Translations under genes and position numbers: made by a program
Notes under the pieces: generated by a model
The model's input: the letters and a program-made list of their open reading frames with translations, nothing else
What the model was told of the DNA's origin: nothing
The model's database searches: none
In this document: piece after piece, positions 1 through 6,639 of the stretch
How the letters are laid out: each line of letters starts with the position of its first letter
Numbering within the stretch: position 1 is the first letter of the stretch
Assembly (NCBI GenBank): GCA_905235755.1
Contig: CAJONA010000008.1
Location: 1-16,918, forward strand
Source of the DNA: an uncultured Clostridia bacterium
GTDB taxonomy: Bacteria > Bacillota > Clostridia > Oscillospirales > CAG-272
DNA length: 16,918 nucleotides
Reading direction: 5' to 3'

Positions 1-185
1 AGAAAAGATGGGCGCGCGAGAAAACGCCGCGGCGTGAGAAGGATTGGCGCTTTCTTGTGCGAGCAAGAAAAGTACATTGTCTTCCGCGCACGGCGCGAAA
101 AAACGCGGCGACGCGAGAGAAAGCGGCGCGGCGCGAGCAAGAAAAGTACACTTGCCTGCGCCGCATACCGAGAATATGAAAAAAT
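1..185. repeat. Degenerate GC-rich tandem repeat, no gene seen
   Basis: The 18-base string GCGAGCAAGAAAAGTACA occurs at about 59-76 and again at 133-150, a period of 74 bases. Each copy is preceded by a GC-rich stretch of similar composition (GGCGCG, GAAAA, CGCGGCG), and a partial third unit appears at 1-38. Short open frames exist here, but they are arginine/lysine-rich, have no ribosome binding site and read through the repeat, so I do not call them genes. It could be the edge of a longer repeat array or of a dispersed intergenic element. Confidence 0.55.
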
Positions 186-207
186 CCGCATCGCAAAAGC
201 GATGCGG
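186..207 (-). terminator. Rho-independent terminator after the AlkZ-like gene
   Basis: A perfect 9-bp stem, CCGCATCGC/GCGATGCGG, closes an AAAA loop. On the minus strand it is followed by a run of about six T residues. It begins four bases past the stop codon of the minus-strand gene ending at 212. A shorter T-run on the plus side may make it weakly bidirectional. Confidence 0.8.
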
Positions 208-211
208 TGTT

Positions 212-1303
212 TTATTGCCATTCGATTTTTTTGATCTTGTCAAAATACCGCTCGGCGGTATTTTCTATTATCTTTCTGTCGTGCGAGTCAATGCTCTCAA
301 ATAATGAAAAAATTATTCTGCCGCTCTTTTTCTGCCATCTGCCGACGACATTTCCGCGAAGCAGGATCGCCGGCATAACTATGCCTGCAAGATTGAAAAT
401 TCCACGCAAATGTTCGTTTTTAAGATAAACACTTTCCTTTTTCTGATATCCGAGCATGAGCTGATCGAAACCTGCGAGAAAAACACATTTGGGAATGTCT
501 TTGTCGTATGTCTTTCCGTTTTCGATGTAATAATACGTCTTTTCTTCGCACACAAACGACTTAACTGGAAGTTCATCGAGCCATGCTTTCACCTGCGCCG
601 CCGTAGCGTGAAAGAAGTACATCGCGTCATGAATAGTCGCCGGAGCGATGTTTGTAAAATATCTCCGCGCGATTTCAAGATTTGCTCTGTCTTCCGGTAT
701 CGGCTCAAATTCCGGAGCCGCGATATACGCTTTTTCTTCTTGAACGACATAATTCATAAAACCGCGCTCACAAAGATCTCGTATACCTCCGCCCCACCCG
801 TCAAACATACATCCCTCTTCGATGGACGTCATACCGGAGGCACGACATATCTCTTTGAGCTTTTCGCGCGTTTTTTGTCCGGAATTAACTGCGTCGATGA
901 TCATAAGCGACAATTCGCGCTGCCTTTGTGGAGTGAGCACGTACACGCGGCGGCAAACGCCGCCTTCGTTGCTCCAAGCATATGATCCGTCAGGCTTTTG
1001 CCATGTCATATATCCGCCAAAATCGAGCGAGCGATAGTCTTTTCCGTTATTACAATGCTTAAAAAGCGGCAGGTCGCTTTCAGCGAATACGTGTACAGTG
1101 CCACGTATAGTCCAGTTTTTCACAAGCCCGTCGGCCACGGTATCCGTATCAAAATCGCTCACGCGTATGCGCAGAGAATGAATAGCATTTGCCATAAATT
1201 GCGCCTGCACGCCGCAAAGGTCGCGCACGACGGTCAACTTTTCCGCGGGAGAAATCAGATATTGATTTGTCATTTGTCGGAGTTTTAATTCTTCTCGTGT
1301 CAT
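212..1303 (-). CDS. Winged-helix AlkZ-like DNA glycosylase family protein (HTH_42)
   Basis: The 363-residue product resembles the HTH_42 (winged helix DNA-binding) family, which includes AlkZ and E. coli YcaQ. These enzymes excise bulky alkylated bases and unhook interstrand crosslinks. The N-terminal pattern with Gln33-Ala-Gln35 matches the QxQ catalytic motif of the AlkZ-like branch; YcaQ has QxD. The phrase NWTIRGTVHVF at about 63-73 and the C-terminal LRGNVVGRW are typical of the family. ATG at 1303 is preceded three codons upstream by an in-frame TAA, so it cannot start earlier. No good Shine-Dalgarno is visible, although a possible extended -10 lies 31-39 bases upstream. The next gene upstream on the same strand is a 60-residue unknown under a repressor-like operator. 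Family assignment is fairly sure; glycosylase activity and substrate are inferred. Confidence 0.82.
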   Translation of the reverse strand: MTREELKLRQMTNQYLISPAEKLTVVRDLCGVQAQFMANAIHSLRIRVSDFDTDTVADGLVKNWTIRGTVHVFAESDLPLFKHCNNGKDYRSLDFGGYMTWQKPDGSYAWSNEGGVCRRVYVLTPQRQRELSLMIIDAVNSGQKTREKLKEICRASGMTSIEEGCMFDGWGGGIRDLCERGFMNYVVQEEKAYIAAPEFEPIPEDRANLEIARRYFTNIAPATIHDAMYFFHATAAQVKAWLDELPVKSFVCEEKTYYYIENGKTYDKDIPKCVFLAGFDQLMLGYQKKESVYLKNEHLRGIFNLAGIVMPAILLRGNVVGRWQKKSGRIIFSLFESIDSHDRKIIENTAERYFDKIKKIEWQ

Positions 1304-1333
1304 AGTATTTTACGTAGTCAAATATAATTTATC

Positions 1334-1342
1334 CTTATAACA
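1334..1342 (-). promoter_or_regulatory. Possible extended -10 promoter for the AlkZ-like gene
   Basis: The minus strand reads TGTTATAAG, fitting an extended -10 (TGnTATAAT) with one mismatch. No good -35 hexamer is seen. The predicted transcript start would lie about 24 bases before the ATG, leaving a short leader. The neighbouring palindrome at 1345-1373 occupies the -35 region. Confidence 0.35.
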
Positions 1343-1344
1343 GC

Positions 1345-1373
1345 TTTACGTCGCACTTTCGGCGCGACGTAAA
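1345..1373. promoter_or_regulatory. Interrupted palindrome upstream of AlkZ-like gene
   Basis: There are perfect 10-base arms, TTTACGTCGC and GCGACGTAAA, separated by 9 bases. It is not followed by a clear T-run on either strand, so a classical terminator is unlikely on its own. Its position directly upstream of the possible extended -10 suggests an operator, or an RNA hairpin that attenuates read-through from the 60-residue gene. Confidence 0.5.
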
Positions 1374-1415
1374 ACAACACTATCTTTTTAAAAAATTTTT
1401 TAAAACCGAAATCAC

Positions 1416-1598
1416 TCACGCAATGCGGCGCACGCCTCCCTGAGCGACGGGCGAAAAACGCGCAAGATCGCGGTCGAGTTCTTTTGCACGGCGATGGCGC
1501 GCGAGCATTTCTTCATTTATCTTGCTCCCGTAAATGTCGTCGTTTTTTATTTTAAATGTATAAACCTCGCAGTCGAGTATCATCTCAAAGTTTTCCAT
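1416..1598 (-). CDS. 60-residue protein of unknown function under a consensus promoter
   Basis: I do not recognise this protein. It is short, with no membrane segment or signal peptide. The first part (about 1-25, MENFEMILDCEVYTFKIKND) looks beta-strand-like. Residues 29-48 look like a charged helix (NEEMLARHRRAKELDRDLAR). The tail is GGVRRIA. Evidence that it is real: a GGTGAG ribosome binding site just before the ATG, a perfect TTGACA-N17-TATAAT promoter about 40-70 bases upstream, and operator-like motifs overlapping that promoter. It is divergent from the XRE-S24 repressor at 1782 and lies upstream of the AlkZ-like gene on the same strand. The layout suggests it is repressed by the S24 protein and induced on repressor cleavage. 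It could act as an antirepressor, a damage-response effector or a small toxin; nothing in the sequence decides among these. Confidence 0.65.
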   Translation of the reverse strand: MENFEMILDCEVYTFKIKNDDIYGSKINEEMLARHRRAKELDRDLARFSPVAQGGVRRIA

Positions 1599-1614
1599 GA
1601 TCTCACCAAATTTT

Positions 1615-1628
1615 TACCTTTCACGGTA
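1615..1628 (-). promoter_or_regulatory. Operator-like site O1
   Basis: The minus strand reads ACTACCGTGAAAGGTA (16 bases, 1630-1615). Its core TACC-N6-GGTA is an inverted repeat. It lies just downstream of the predicted transcript start of the 60-residue gene, and 14 of 16 bases match O2. Confidence 0.6.
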
Positions 1629-1640
1629 GTTTGTGATCAC

Positions 1641-1669
1641 ATTATACTACCGTTTAAGGTATTTGTCAA
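1641..1669 (-). promoter_or_regulatory. Perfect sigma-A promoter for the 60-residue gene
   Basis: On the minus strand TTGACA (1669-1664) and TATAAT (1646-1641) are separated by exactly 17 bases. Both hexamers match consensus at every position, so the promoter should be very strong unless repressed. Confidence 0.85.
1648..1661 (+). promoter_or_regulatory. Operator-like site O2
   Basis: The plus strand reads ACTACCGTTTAAGGTA (1646-1661). It fills the spacer between the -35 and -10 hexamers of the minus-strand promoter, so a bound repressor would block polymerase. Its centre lies 33 bases, about three helical turns, from O1. Confidence 0.6.
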
Positions 1670-1688
1670 GGCTTTTTTGAAAAAATTT

Positions 1689-1702
1689 TACCGTAAAATA
1701 TA
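1689..1702 (+). promoter_or_regulatory. Weaker operator-like site O3
   Basis: The sequence TACCGTAAAATATA matches the TACCGTnnAAGGTA pattern except at two positions of the right half. It lies upstream of the -35 of the repressor's own promoter, where a low-affinity autoregulatory site would be expected. It is 41 bases from O2, about four helical turns. Confidence 0.4.
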
Positions 1703-1721
1703 ATTTTTTTCAAAAAAACTA

Positions 1722-1750
1722 TTTACAAATGAAAATTTATGTGCTAAAAT
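1722..1750 (+). promoter_or_regulatory. Sigma-A promoter for the XRE-S24 repressor
   Basis: TTTACA (1722-1727) and TAAAAT (1745-1750) are separated by 17 bases. The predicted transcript start is near 1757, about 25 bases before the ATG at 1782. Confidence 0.65.
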
Positions 1751-1781
1751 TATACTGCAATATAAATATGCGAGGTTAATT

Positions 1782-2495
1782 ATGAATTGGCTCGACAATA
1801 TCAAACGGCTGAAAAAGGAAAAAAATCTGACGAACGAATCGCTCTCCGAACGCTCCGGCATATCGCTCGGAACGCTGAACAAGCTGCTCGCGGGCGCGAC
1901 GGAAGATCCGAAGCTCTCAACGCTGCTCGCGTTGAGCAGGGCGCTCGGCGTATCTATGGACGAGATGCTCGGCACAAGTTCCGCACCGACGATCGAAAGC
2001 GCACTTACTGAGAAATATTCCTTTCTCGACCGCTCGGGGCGCGAAACGGTCGACTATATTATAAATAAGGAATACGCGCGCGTTACGCGCGAGCGCGAAG
2101 CGAAGCCGTATTCGCTTGAAAATCCGCAGATCCGCCGCATCAAACTGTTTAACACGGCGGCGTCCGCAGGAACGGGCGTTTACCTCTCCGACAGCGACTC
2201 GTCGGAGATCTCCGTATATTCAAATCCGATAACCGACGCCGCGGATTTTGCCGTGCGCGTTAGCGGCGACAGCATGATGCCGCGCTATCACGACGGCGAT
2301 ATACTGCTCGCCGAGCAGACGAACCGCGTCGACGAAGGCGAGCTCGGCATTTTCTCGCTCAACGGCGAGGCGTTTTTCAAAAAATTCGGCGGCGACAGGC
2401 TCATCTCTCTCAATCCGTCGTACAACGACATAACGATAAACGCGTATGATGACGTGCGTTGCTTCGGGCGAGTCATCGGCAGACTGCGCAAATGA
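1782..2495 (+). CDS. XRE-family repressor with S24 (LexA-like) self-cleaving domain
   Basis: The 237-residue regulator combines a Cro/C1-type helix-turn-helix (about residues 4-62; recognition region LSERSGISLGTLNKLLAG) with a C-terminal S24 autopeptidase. The expected catalytic parts are all present. A cleavable Ala129-Gly130 lies within AASAGTG, the nucleophile is Ser164 in SGDSMMPRYHDGD, and the general base is Lys200 in GEAFFKK. Such proteins (phage C1 repressors, Lactococcus HdiR) cleave themselves when RecA filaments form, releasing their targets. GAGG at 1772-1775 gives a good ribosome binding site. The gene is divergent from the 60-residue gene and shares with it a region holding three similar operator-like sites. 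No phage structural or integrase genes are nearby, so it may be a stand-alone regulator or a prophage remnant. It is not LexA itself: the N-terminal fold is XRE type and no classical Gram-positive SOS box is seen. Confidence 0.92.
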   Translation: MNWLDNIKRLKKEKNLTNESLSERSGISLGTLNKLLAGATEDPKLSTLLALSRALGVSMDEMLGTSSAPTIESALTEKYSFLDRSGRETVDYIINKEYARVTREREAKPYSLENPQIRRIKLFNTAASAGTGVYLSDSDSSEISVYSNPITDAADFAVRVSGDSMMPRYHDGDILLAEQTNRVDEGELGIFSLNGEAFFKKFGGDRLISLNPSYNDITINAYDDVRCFGRVIGRLRK

Positions 2496-2500
2496 TCCGA

Positions 2501-3778
2501 TCAAAAAAGCAGGTCTGTCTCCCTTCGCACGTCGCGCCATAGATACACGACCGCGATGAGATTTATATACGTCATAAGCGCGACGCCTATATCCGTCAGC
2601 ATCCACGCGCGGCTCTCGCTGATGACGGCACCGGCGACGACTGCCATGCAGTAAAGCGCGAGATACGCGTTTTTGACGCGCGCGTCCTTAAACAGATAAT
2701 CGAGGCAAGTCCTTCCGTAATATCCCCAGCAAATTATCGTTGAAAACGCGAAGAACACGATCGATATCATCACGACGTACACACCCGCACTTCCGCAAAA
2801 GTGTTCAAACGCGGCGCGTATCGACGCCATTCCTCCGCCGGCGTCGCCGCCGTAAAGAAGTATCACAAACGCCGTCAGACTGCATATAATGATAGTATCG
2901 AAAAAGACCTCAAAAAGTCCCAAAAGGCCCTGCCTCGCCGGACTTTTTATTTTCGTTTGCGCGTGTGAGAGCGGCGCCGTGCCGCTTCCCGCCTCGTGAG
3001 AATATGCGCCTTTTGCGACGCCGTGGCGCACCGCGCCGCAGACAAGAAAGCCCGTTATTCCTCCCCCGGCGGCTGACAAATCGAACGCCGACAAGAATAT
3101 CGACTCGATCACCCGCGGCACGGACGATATATTTGAAAAGATGATACAAAGCGTCATAATTATGTATGCCGCGCTCATCAGCGGCACTATCACCGACGTG
3201 ACGCGCGAGACGGCGGTATATCCGCCGAATATCGACATCGCGCACAGCGCCGCGAGTATGATCCCGACGGCAAGCGGCGGCACGTCGAATATGTTTCTGA
3301 CGGCGCCGACGGCAGCGTGCGACTGCACGATGTTTCCCATAATAAATGACATTATTACGCCGAGCGCGGCAAAAATGATGGCGAGCGCGCGTCCGAGCTT
3401 CCCTCCGACGCCGTTTTTCATATAATACATCGGACCGCCGCGAGCGTCGCCGCGAGCGTCAAATTCGCGGTGCTTCACCGCGAGCACTATTTCGGCATAT
3501 TTGAGTATCATAGAGACGAGCGCCGATATCCACATCCAAAATACAGCGCCCGCGCCGCCGAGCGCGACAGCGACGCCGACGCCGACGATGTTCCCCACCC
3601 CGAGCGTCCCGGCAAGCGAGAGCGAGAGCTGTTTCAGCTGCGACTTGTCTGAAAACATGAGTTTAAGCGTCTTAAACGGATGAAGCACAAAGAAAAACCT
3701 GAGTTTTATCAGATAAAATATGCCGCACGCCGCTATCATTATCGGCAAAAAAACGACTATGCCTTCAAAAAAACTCAT
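2501..3778 (-). CDS. Sodium:alanine symporter family (AGCS) transporter
   Basis: This is a polytopic inner-membrane protein of the alanine or glycine:cation symporter family (AlsT/DagA-like), which imports small amino acids with Na+ or H+. Family signatures include GTLGVGNIVGV (about residues 59-69), GGPMYYM, and KGAYSHEAGSGTAPLSHA in the region where relatives have a SNEAG motif; here Asn is replaced by His. I place the start at ATG 3778 (425 residues) because AAGGAT lies at the right distance. A longer frame from 3847 would lack a ribosome binding site and carry a poorly membrane-like leader. The 3' end lies five bases from the repressor's stop codon, tail to tail, with no terminator between them. 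The length is slightly short for the family. Exact substrate cannot be read from sequence. Confidence 0.9.
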   Translation of the reverse strand: MSFFEGIVVFLPIMIAACGIFYLIKLRFFFVLHPFKTLKLMFSDKSQLKQLSLSLAGTLGVGNIVGVGVAVALGGAGAVFWMWISALVSMILKYAEIVLAVKHREFDARGDARGGPMYYMKNGVGGKLGRALAIIFAALGVIMSFIMGNIVQSHAAVGAVRNIFDVPPLAVGIILAALCAMSIFGGYTAVSRVTSVIVPLMSAAYIIMTLCIIFSNISSVPRVIESIFLSAFDLSAAGGGITGFLVCGAVRHGVAKGAYSHEAGSGTAPLSHAQTKIKSPARQGLLGLFEVFFDTIIICSLTAFVILLYGGDAGGGMASIRAAFEHFCGSAGVYVVMISIVFFAFSTIICWGYYGRTCLDYLFKDARVKNAYLALYCMAVVAGAVISESRAWMLTDIGVALMTYINLIAVVYLWRDVRRETDLLF

Positions 3779-3818
3779 TCGGATGCATCCTTTTTTACTG
3801 CTTTGTTTAATATATATG

Positions 3819-3847
3819 TTTACAAGCGCAAAAAATGATGGCGTCAA
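3819..3847 (-). promoter_or_regulatory. Possible sigma-A promoter for the AGCS transporter
   Basis: On the minus strand TTGACG (3847-3842) and TGTAAA (3824-3819) are 17 bases apart. The -35 is good and the -10 fair (4 of 6). The promoter is divergent from groES. Confidence 0.4.
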
Positions 3848-3857
3848 TTGTCGAATT

Positions 3858-3866
3858 TTAGCACTC
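3858..3866. promoter_or_regulatory. Isolated CIRCE half-site
   Basis: TTAGCACTC is a perfect match to the left arm of the HrcA operator CIRCE, but no matching right arm lies 9 bases downstream. It sits 46 bases before the groES -35 and just upstream of the divergent transporter promoter. Confidence 0.45.
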
Positions 3867-3911
3867 TATTGAAAAAATTATGAATTTTTCTTTAATTTTT
3901 CCAAAAAGGTA

Positions 3912-3940
3912 TTGATTTTTTGATTTTAATGTAGTAGAAT
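3912..3940 (+). promoter_or_regulatory. Sigma-A promoter for groES-groEL
   Basis: TTGATT (3912-3917) and TAGAAT (3935-3940) are separated by 17 bases. The predicted transcript start, near 3947, falls immediately before the CIRCE element, the classic arrangement for HrcA-controlled chaperonin operons. Confidence 0.75.
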
Positions 3941-3951
3941 AATGTACGAAG

Positions 3952-3978
3952 TTGGCACTTGGTGCATTTGAGTGCTAA
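3952..3978 (+). promoter_or_regulatory. CIRCE operator (HrcA binding site)
   Basis: TTGGCACTT, 9 bases, then GAGTGCTAA. The right arm is a perfect match to the consensus TTAGCACTC-N9-GAGTGCTAA and the spacing is exact. The left arm has two mismatches. It lies in the 5' leader of groES, so HrcA should repress the operon until heat or misfolded protein titrates GroEL. hrcA is not in this window. Confidence 0.85.
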
Positions 3979-4029
3979 TAAAATCTTAAAAATAAAAATT
4001 TTATCATAAATCACGGAGGTACTTGTTTT

Positions 4030-4320
4030 ATGAAGATCATACCCATTTACGACCGCGTCGTTGTCAAGATGGTCGAGGCGGAGGAAACGACAAAGAGCGG
4101 CATCATCCTGACCGCTTCCGCAAAGGAAAAGCCGCAGGTGGCCGAGGTCGTCGCAGTCGGCGACGGCAACCCGCACGACGGATCCAAAGACGCAGTTGCG
4201 GTAAAAGTGAGCGTCGGCGATAAGGTCATCGTTTCCAAATATGCCGGGACAGAGGTCAAGGTCGACGGCGAGGAATACATCATAGTCAACATGGGCGACA
4301 TTCTCGCCATAGTCAAATAA
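4030..4320 (+). CDS. groES: Co-chaperonin GroES
   Basis: The 96-residue 10-kDa co-chaperonin forms the heptameric lid on GroEL and encloses the folding client in the cytoplasm. The sequence begins MKIIPIYDRVVVKMVEAEE, typical of the family. The mobile loop that docks on GroEL (TTKSGIILTASAKEKPQ, residues 20-36) carries the hydrophobic IIL triplet. The end DGEEYIIVNMGDILAIVK is also typical. GGAGGT sits 9 bases before the ATG. It is the first gene of a two-gene operon under a sigma-A promoter and CIRCE, with 12 bases to groEL. Confidence 0.98.
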   Translation: MKIIPIYDRVVVKMVEAEETTKSGIILTASAKEKPQVAEVVAVGDGNPHDGSKDAVAVKVSVGDKVIVSKYAGTEVKVDGEEYIIVNMGDILAIVK

Positions 4321-4332
4321 GGAGGCATCATT

Positions 4333-5967
<1,635 letters not shown>

Positions 5968-5980
5968 TAACACCGATATT

Positions 5981-6007
5981 AAAAGGCGACCAAACGGTCG
6001 CCTTTTT
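5981..6007 (+). terminator. groESL terminator 1
   Basis: Arms AAAAGGCGACC and GGTCGCCTTTT (5981-5991 and 5996-6006) close an AAAC loop and end in a T-run. It begins 13 bases after the groEL stop codon. Confidence 0.9.
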
Positions 6008-6019
6008 CGTTATAAAAAT

Positions 6020-6048
6020 CCGTCGGAATTTGATCCGACGGTTTTTTT
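6020..6048 (+). terminator. Second terminator, repeated-type hairpin copy A
   Basis: The arms are CCGTCGGA and TCCGACGG with loop ATTTGA, followed by seven T residues and preceded by an A-run, so it can work both ways. The complete 22-base hairpin (6020-6041) recurs identically at 8506-8527. Confidence 0.85.
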
Positions 6049-6071
6049 CGCGCAAATAAAAGTCGGAAAAC

Positions 6072-6112
6072 GATATGCTCCCCAATAATCAGCCGCTTTA
6101 ACGGAGCATATC
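6072..6112. repeat. Long-loop inverted repeat of unknown role
   Basis: GATATGCTCC (6072-6081) and GGAGCATATC (6103-6112) are perfect 10-base arms around a 21-base loop. No T-run follows on either strand. It lies between the groEL terminators and the blaI-like promoter. Confidence 0.55.
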
Positions 6113-6153
6113 ATACAAAAGCGTTTTTATTTATCACATTTACTTTTGCCGCG

Positions 6154-6183
6154 TACGGAAAAAAATTAAAAATTTTTTCCGTA
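6154..6183. repeat. AT-rich imperfect inverted repeat upstream of blaI-like promoter
   Basis: TACGG followed by an A-tract and TT pairs with AATTTTTTCCGTA, with one extra A in the left arm. It ends six bases before the -35 of the next operon. It may be intrinsically curved DNA acting as an UP-like element, or a leftover terminator; the sequence does not decide. Confidence 0.4.
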
Positions 6184-6188
6184 ATCCC

Positions 6189-6217
6189 TTGACAAACTCA
6201 CTCTAATGTGTTAGACT
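6189..6217 (+). promoter_or_regulatory. Sigma-A promoter of the BlaI/M56 operon
   Basis: TTGACA (6189-6194) and TAGACT (6212-6217) are 17 bases apart. The predicted transcript start is near 6224. The operator described next overlaps it. Confidence 0.75.
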
Positions 6218-6242
6218 AAAATTGCTCGAACGCATTAGAGTG
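6199..6242. promoter_or_regulatory. Palindromic operator for the BlaI-like repressor
   Basis: CACTCTAATG (6199-6208) and CATTAGAGTG (6233-6242) are perfect inverted 10-base arms flanking the -10 and start region. In addition TCTAATGTGTTAGA (6202-6215) is itself a short palindrome in the promoter spacer and -10. This gives one complete site on the promoter and a half-site or second site just past the start, consistent with autoregulation by a dimeric BlaI/MecI-type protein. Confidence 0.65.
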
Positions 6243-6264
6243 AAATAAATCGAGGAGATAAAGC

Positions 6265-6639
6265 ATGGAAACACCGAAGATTTTTGAAAGCGAGTACCGC
6301 TTCTGCGTCATTTTATGGGAGAACGAGCCGATAAAAAGCAGTGAGCTAGTCTCGCTGTGCGAAAAAAAGCTCGGTTGGAAGCCGACGACGACCTACACGG
6401 TTATAAAACGGCTCTGTCAGCGCGGCGTGCTTAAAAACGAGAACACGATAGTTTCGTCGCTCGTATCGAAAGATGAAGTGCAGGCAGCCGAGATAGACGA
6501 GCTCGTCGAGAAGAAATTCGACGGATCGCTTCCCTCTTTCTTCGCCGCATTTACAAAACGCAAAAATCTGTCCGAAGAGGAGATCGATGAAGTGCAGGCG
6601 ATGATAGACGAGTACAGAAAGCAGGTCAAAAATGGCTGA
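6265..6639 (+). CDS. BlaI/MecI/CopY-family transcriptional repressor
   Basis: This 124-residue winged-helix repressor resembles BlaI and MecI. The N-terminal wing-helix (about 8-72) includes the recognition stretch KPTTTYTVIKRLCQRGVL. A C-terminal helical dimerisation part (about 75-124) includes LSEEEIDEVQAMIDEYR. Members bind as dimers to palindromes overlapping their promoter and are inactivated by proteolysis triggered by the partner M56 sensor. GAGGAG precedes the ATG by 7 bases. The stop codon overlaps the start of the M56 gene by 8 bases, indicating translational coupling. The inducing signal is unlikely to be a beta-lactam, given the partner's different sensor domain. Confidence 0.92.
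   Translation: METPKIFESEYRFCVILWENEPIKSSELVSLCEKKLGWKPTTTYTVIKRLCQRGVLKNENTIVSSLVSKDEVQAAEIDELVEKKFDGSLPSFFAAFTKRKNLSEEEIDEVQAMIDEYRKQVKNG

Noticed and set aside
34..304. Two overlapping small plus-strand frames (66 and 86 codons) near the left edge
   Set aside because: They read through the tandem repeat and the terminator hairpin, lack ribosome binding sites and are dominated by Arg/Lys/Ala.
1615..1702. Classical Gram-positive LexA (SOS) box
   Set aside because: No CGAAC-N4-GTTCG-type sequence is seen; the repeated motif is TACCGTnnAAGGTA, so direct LexA control is not supported.
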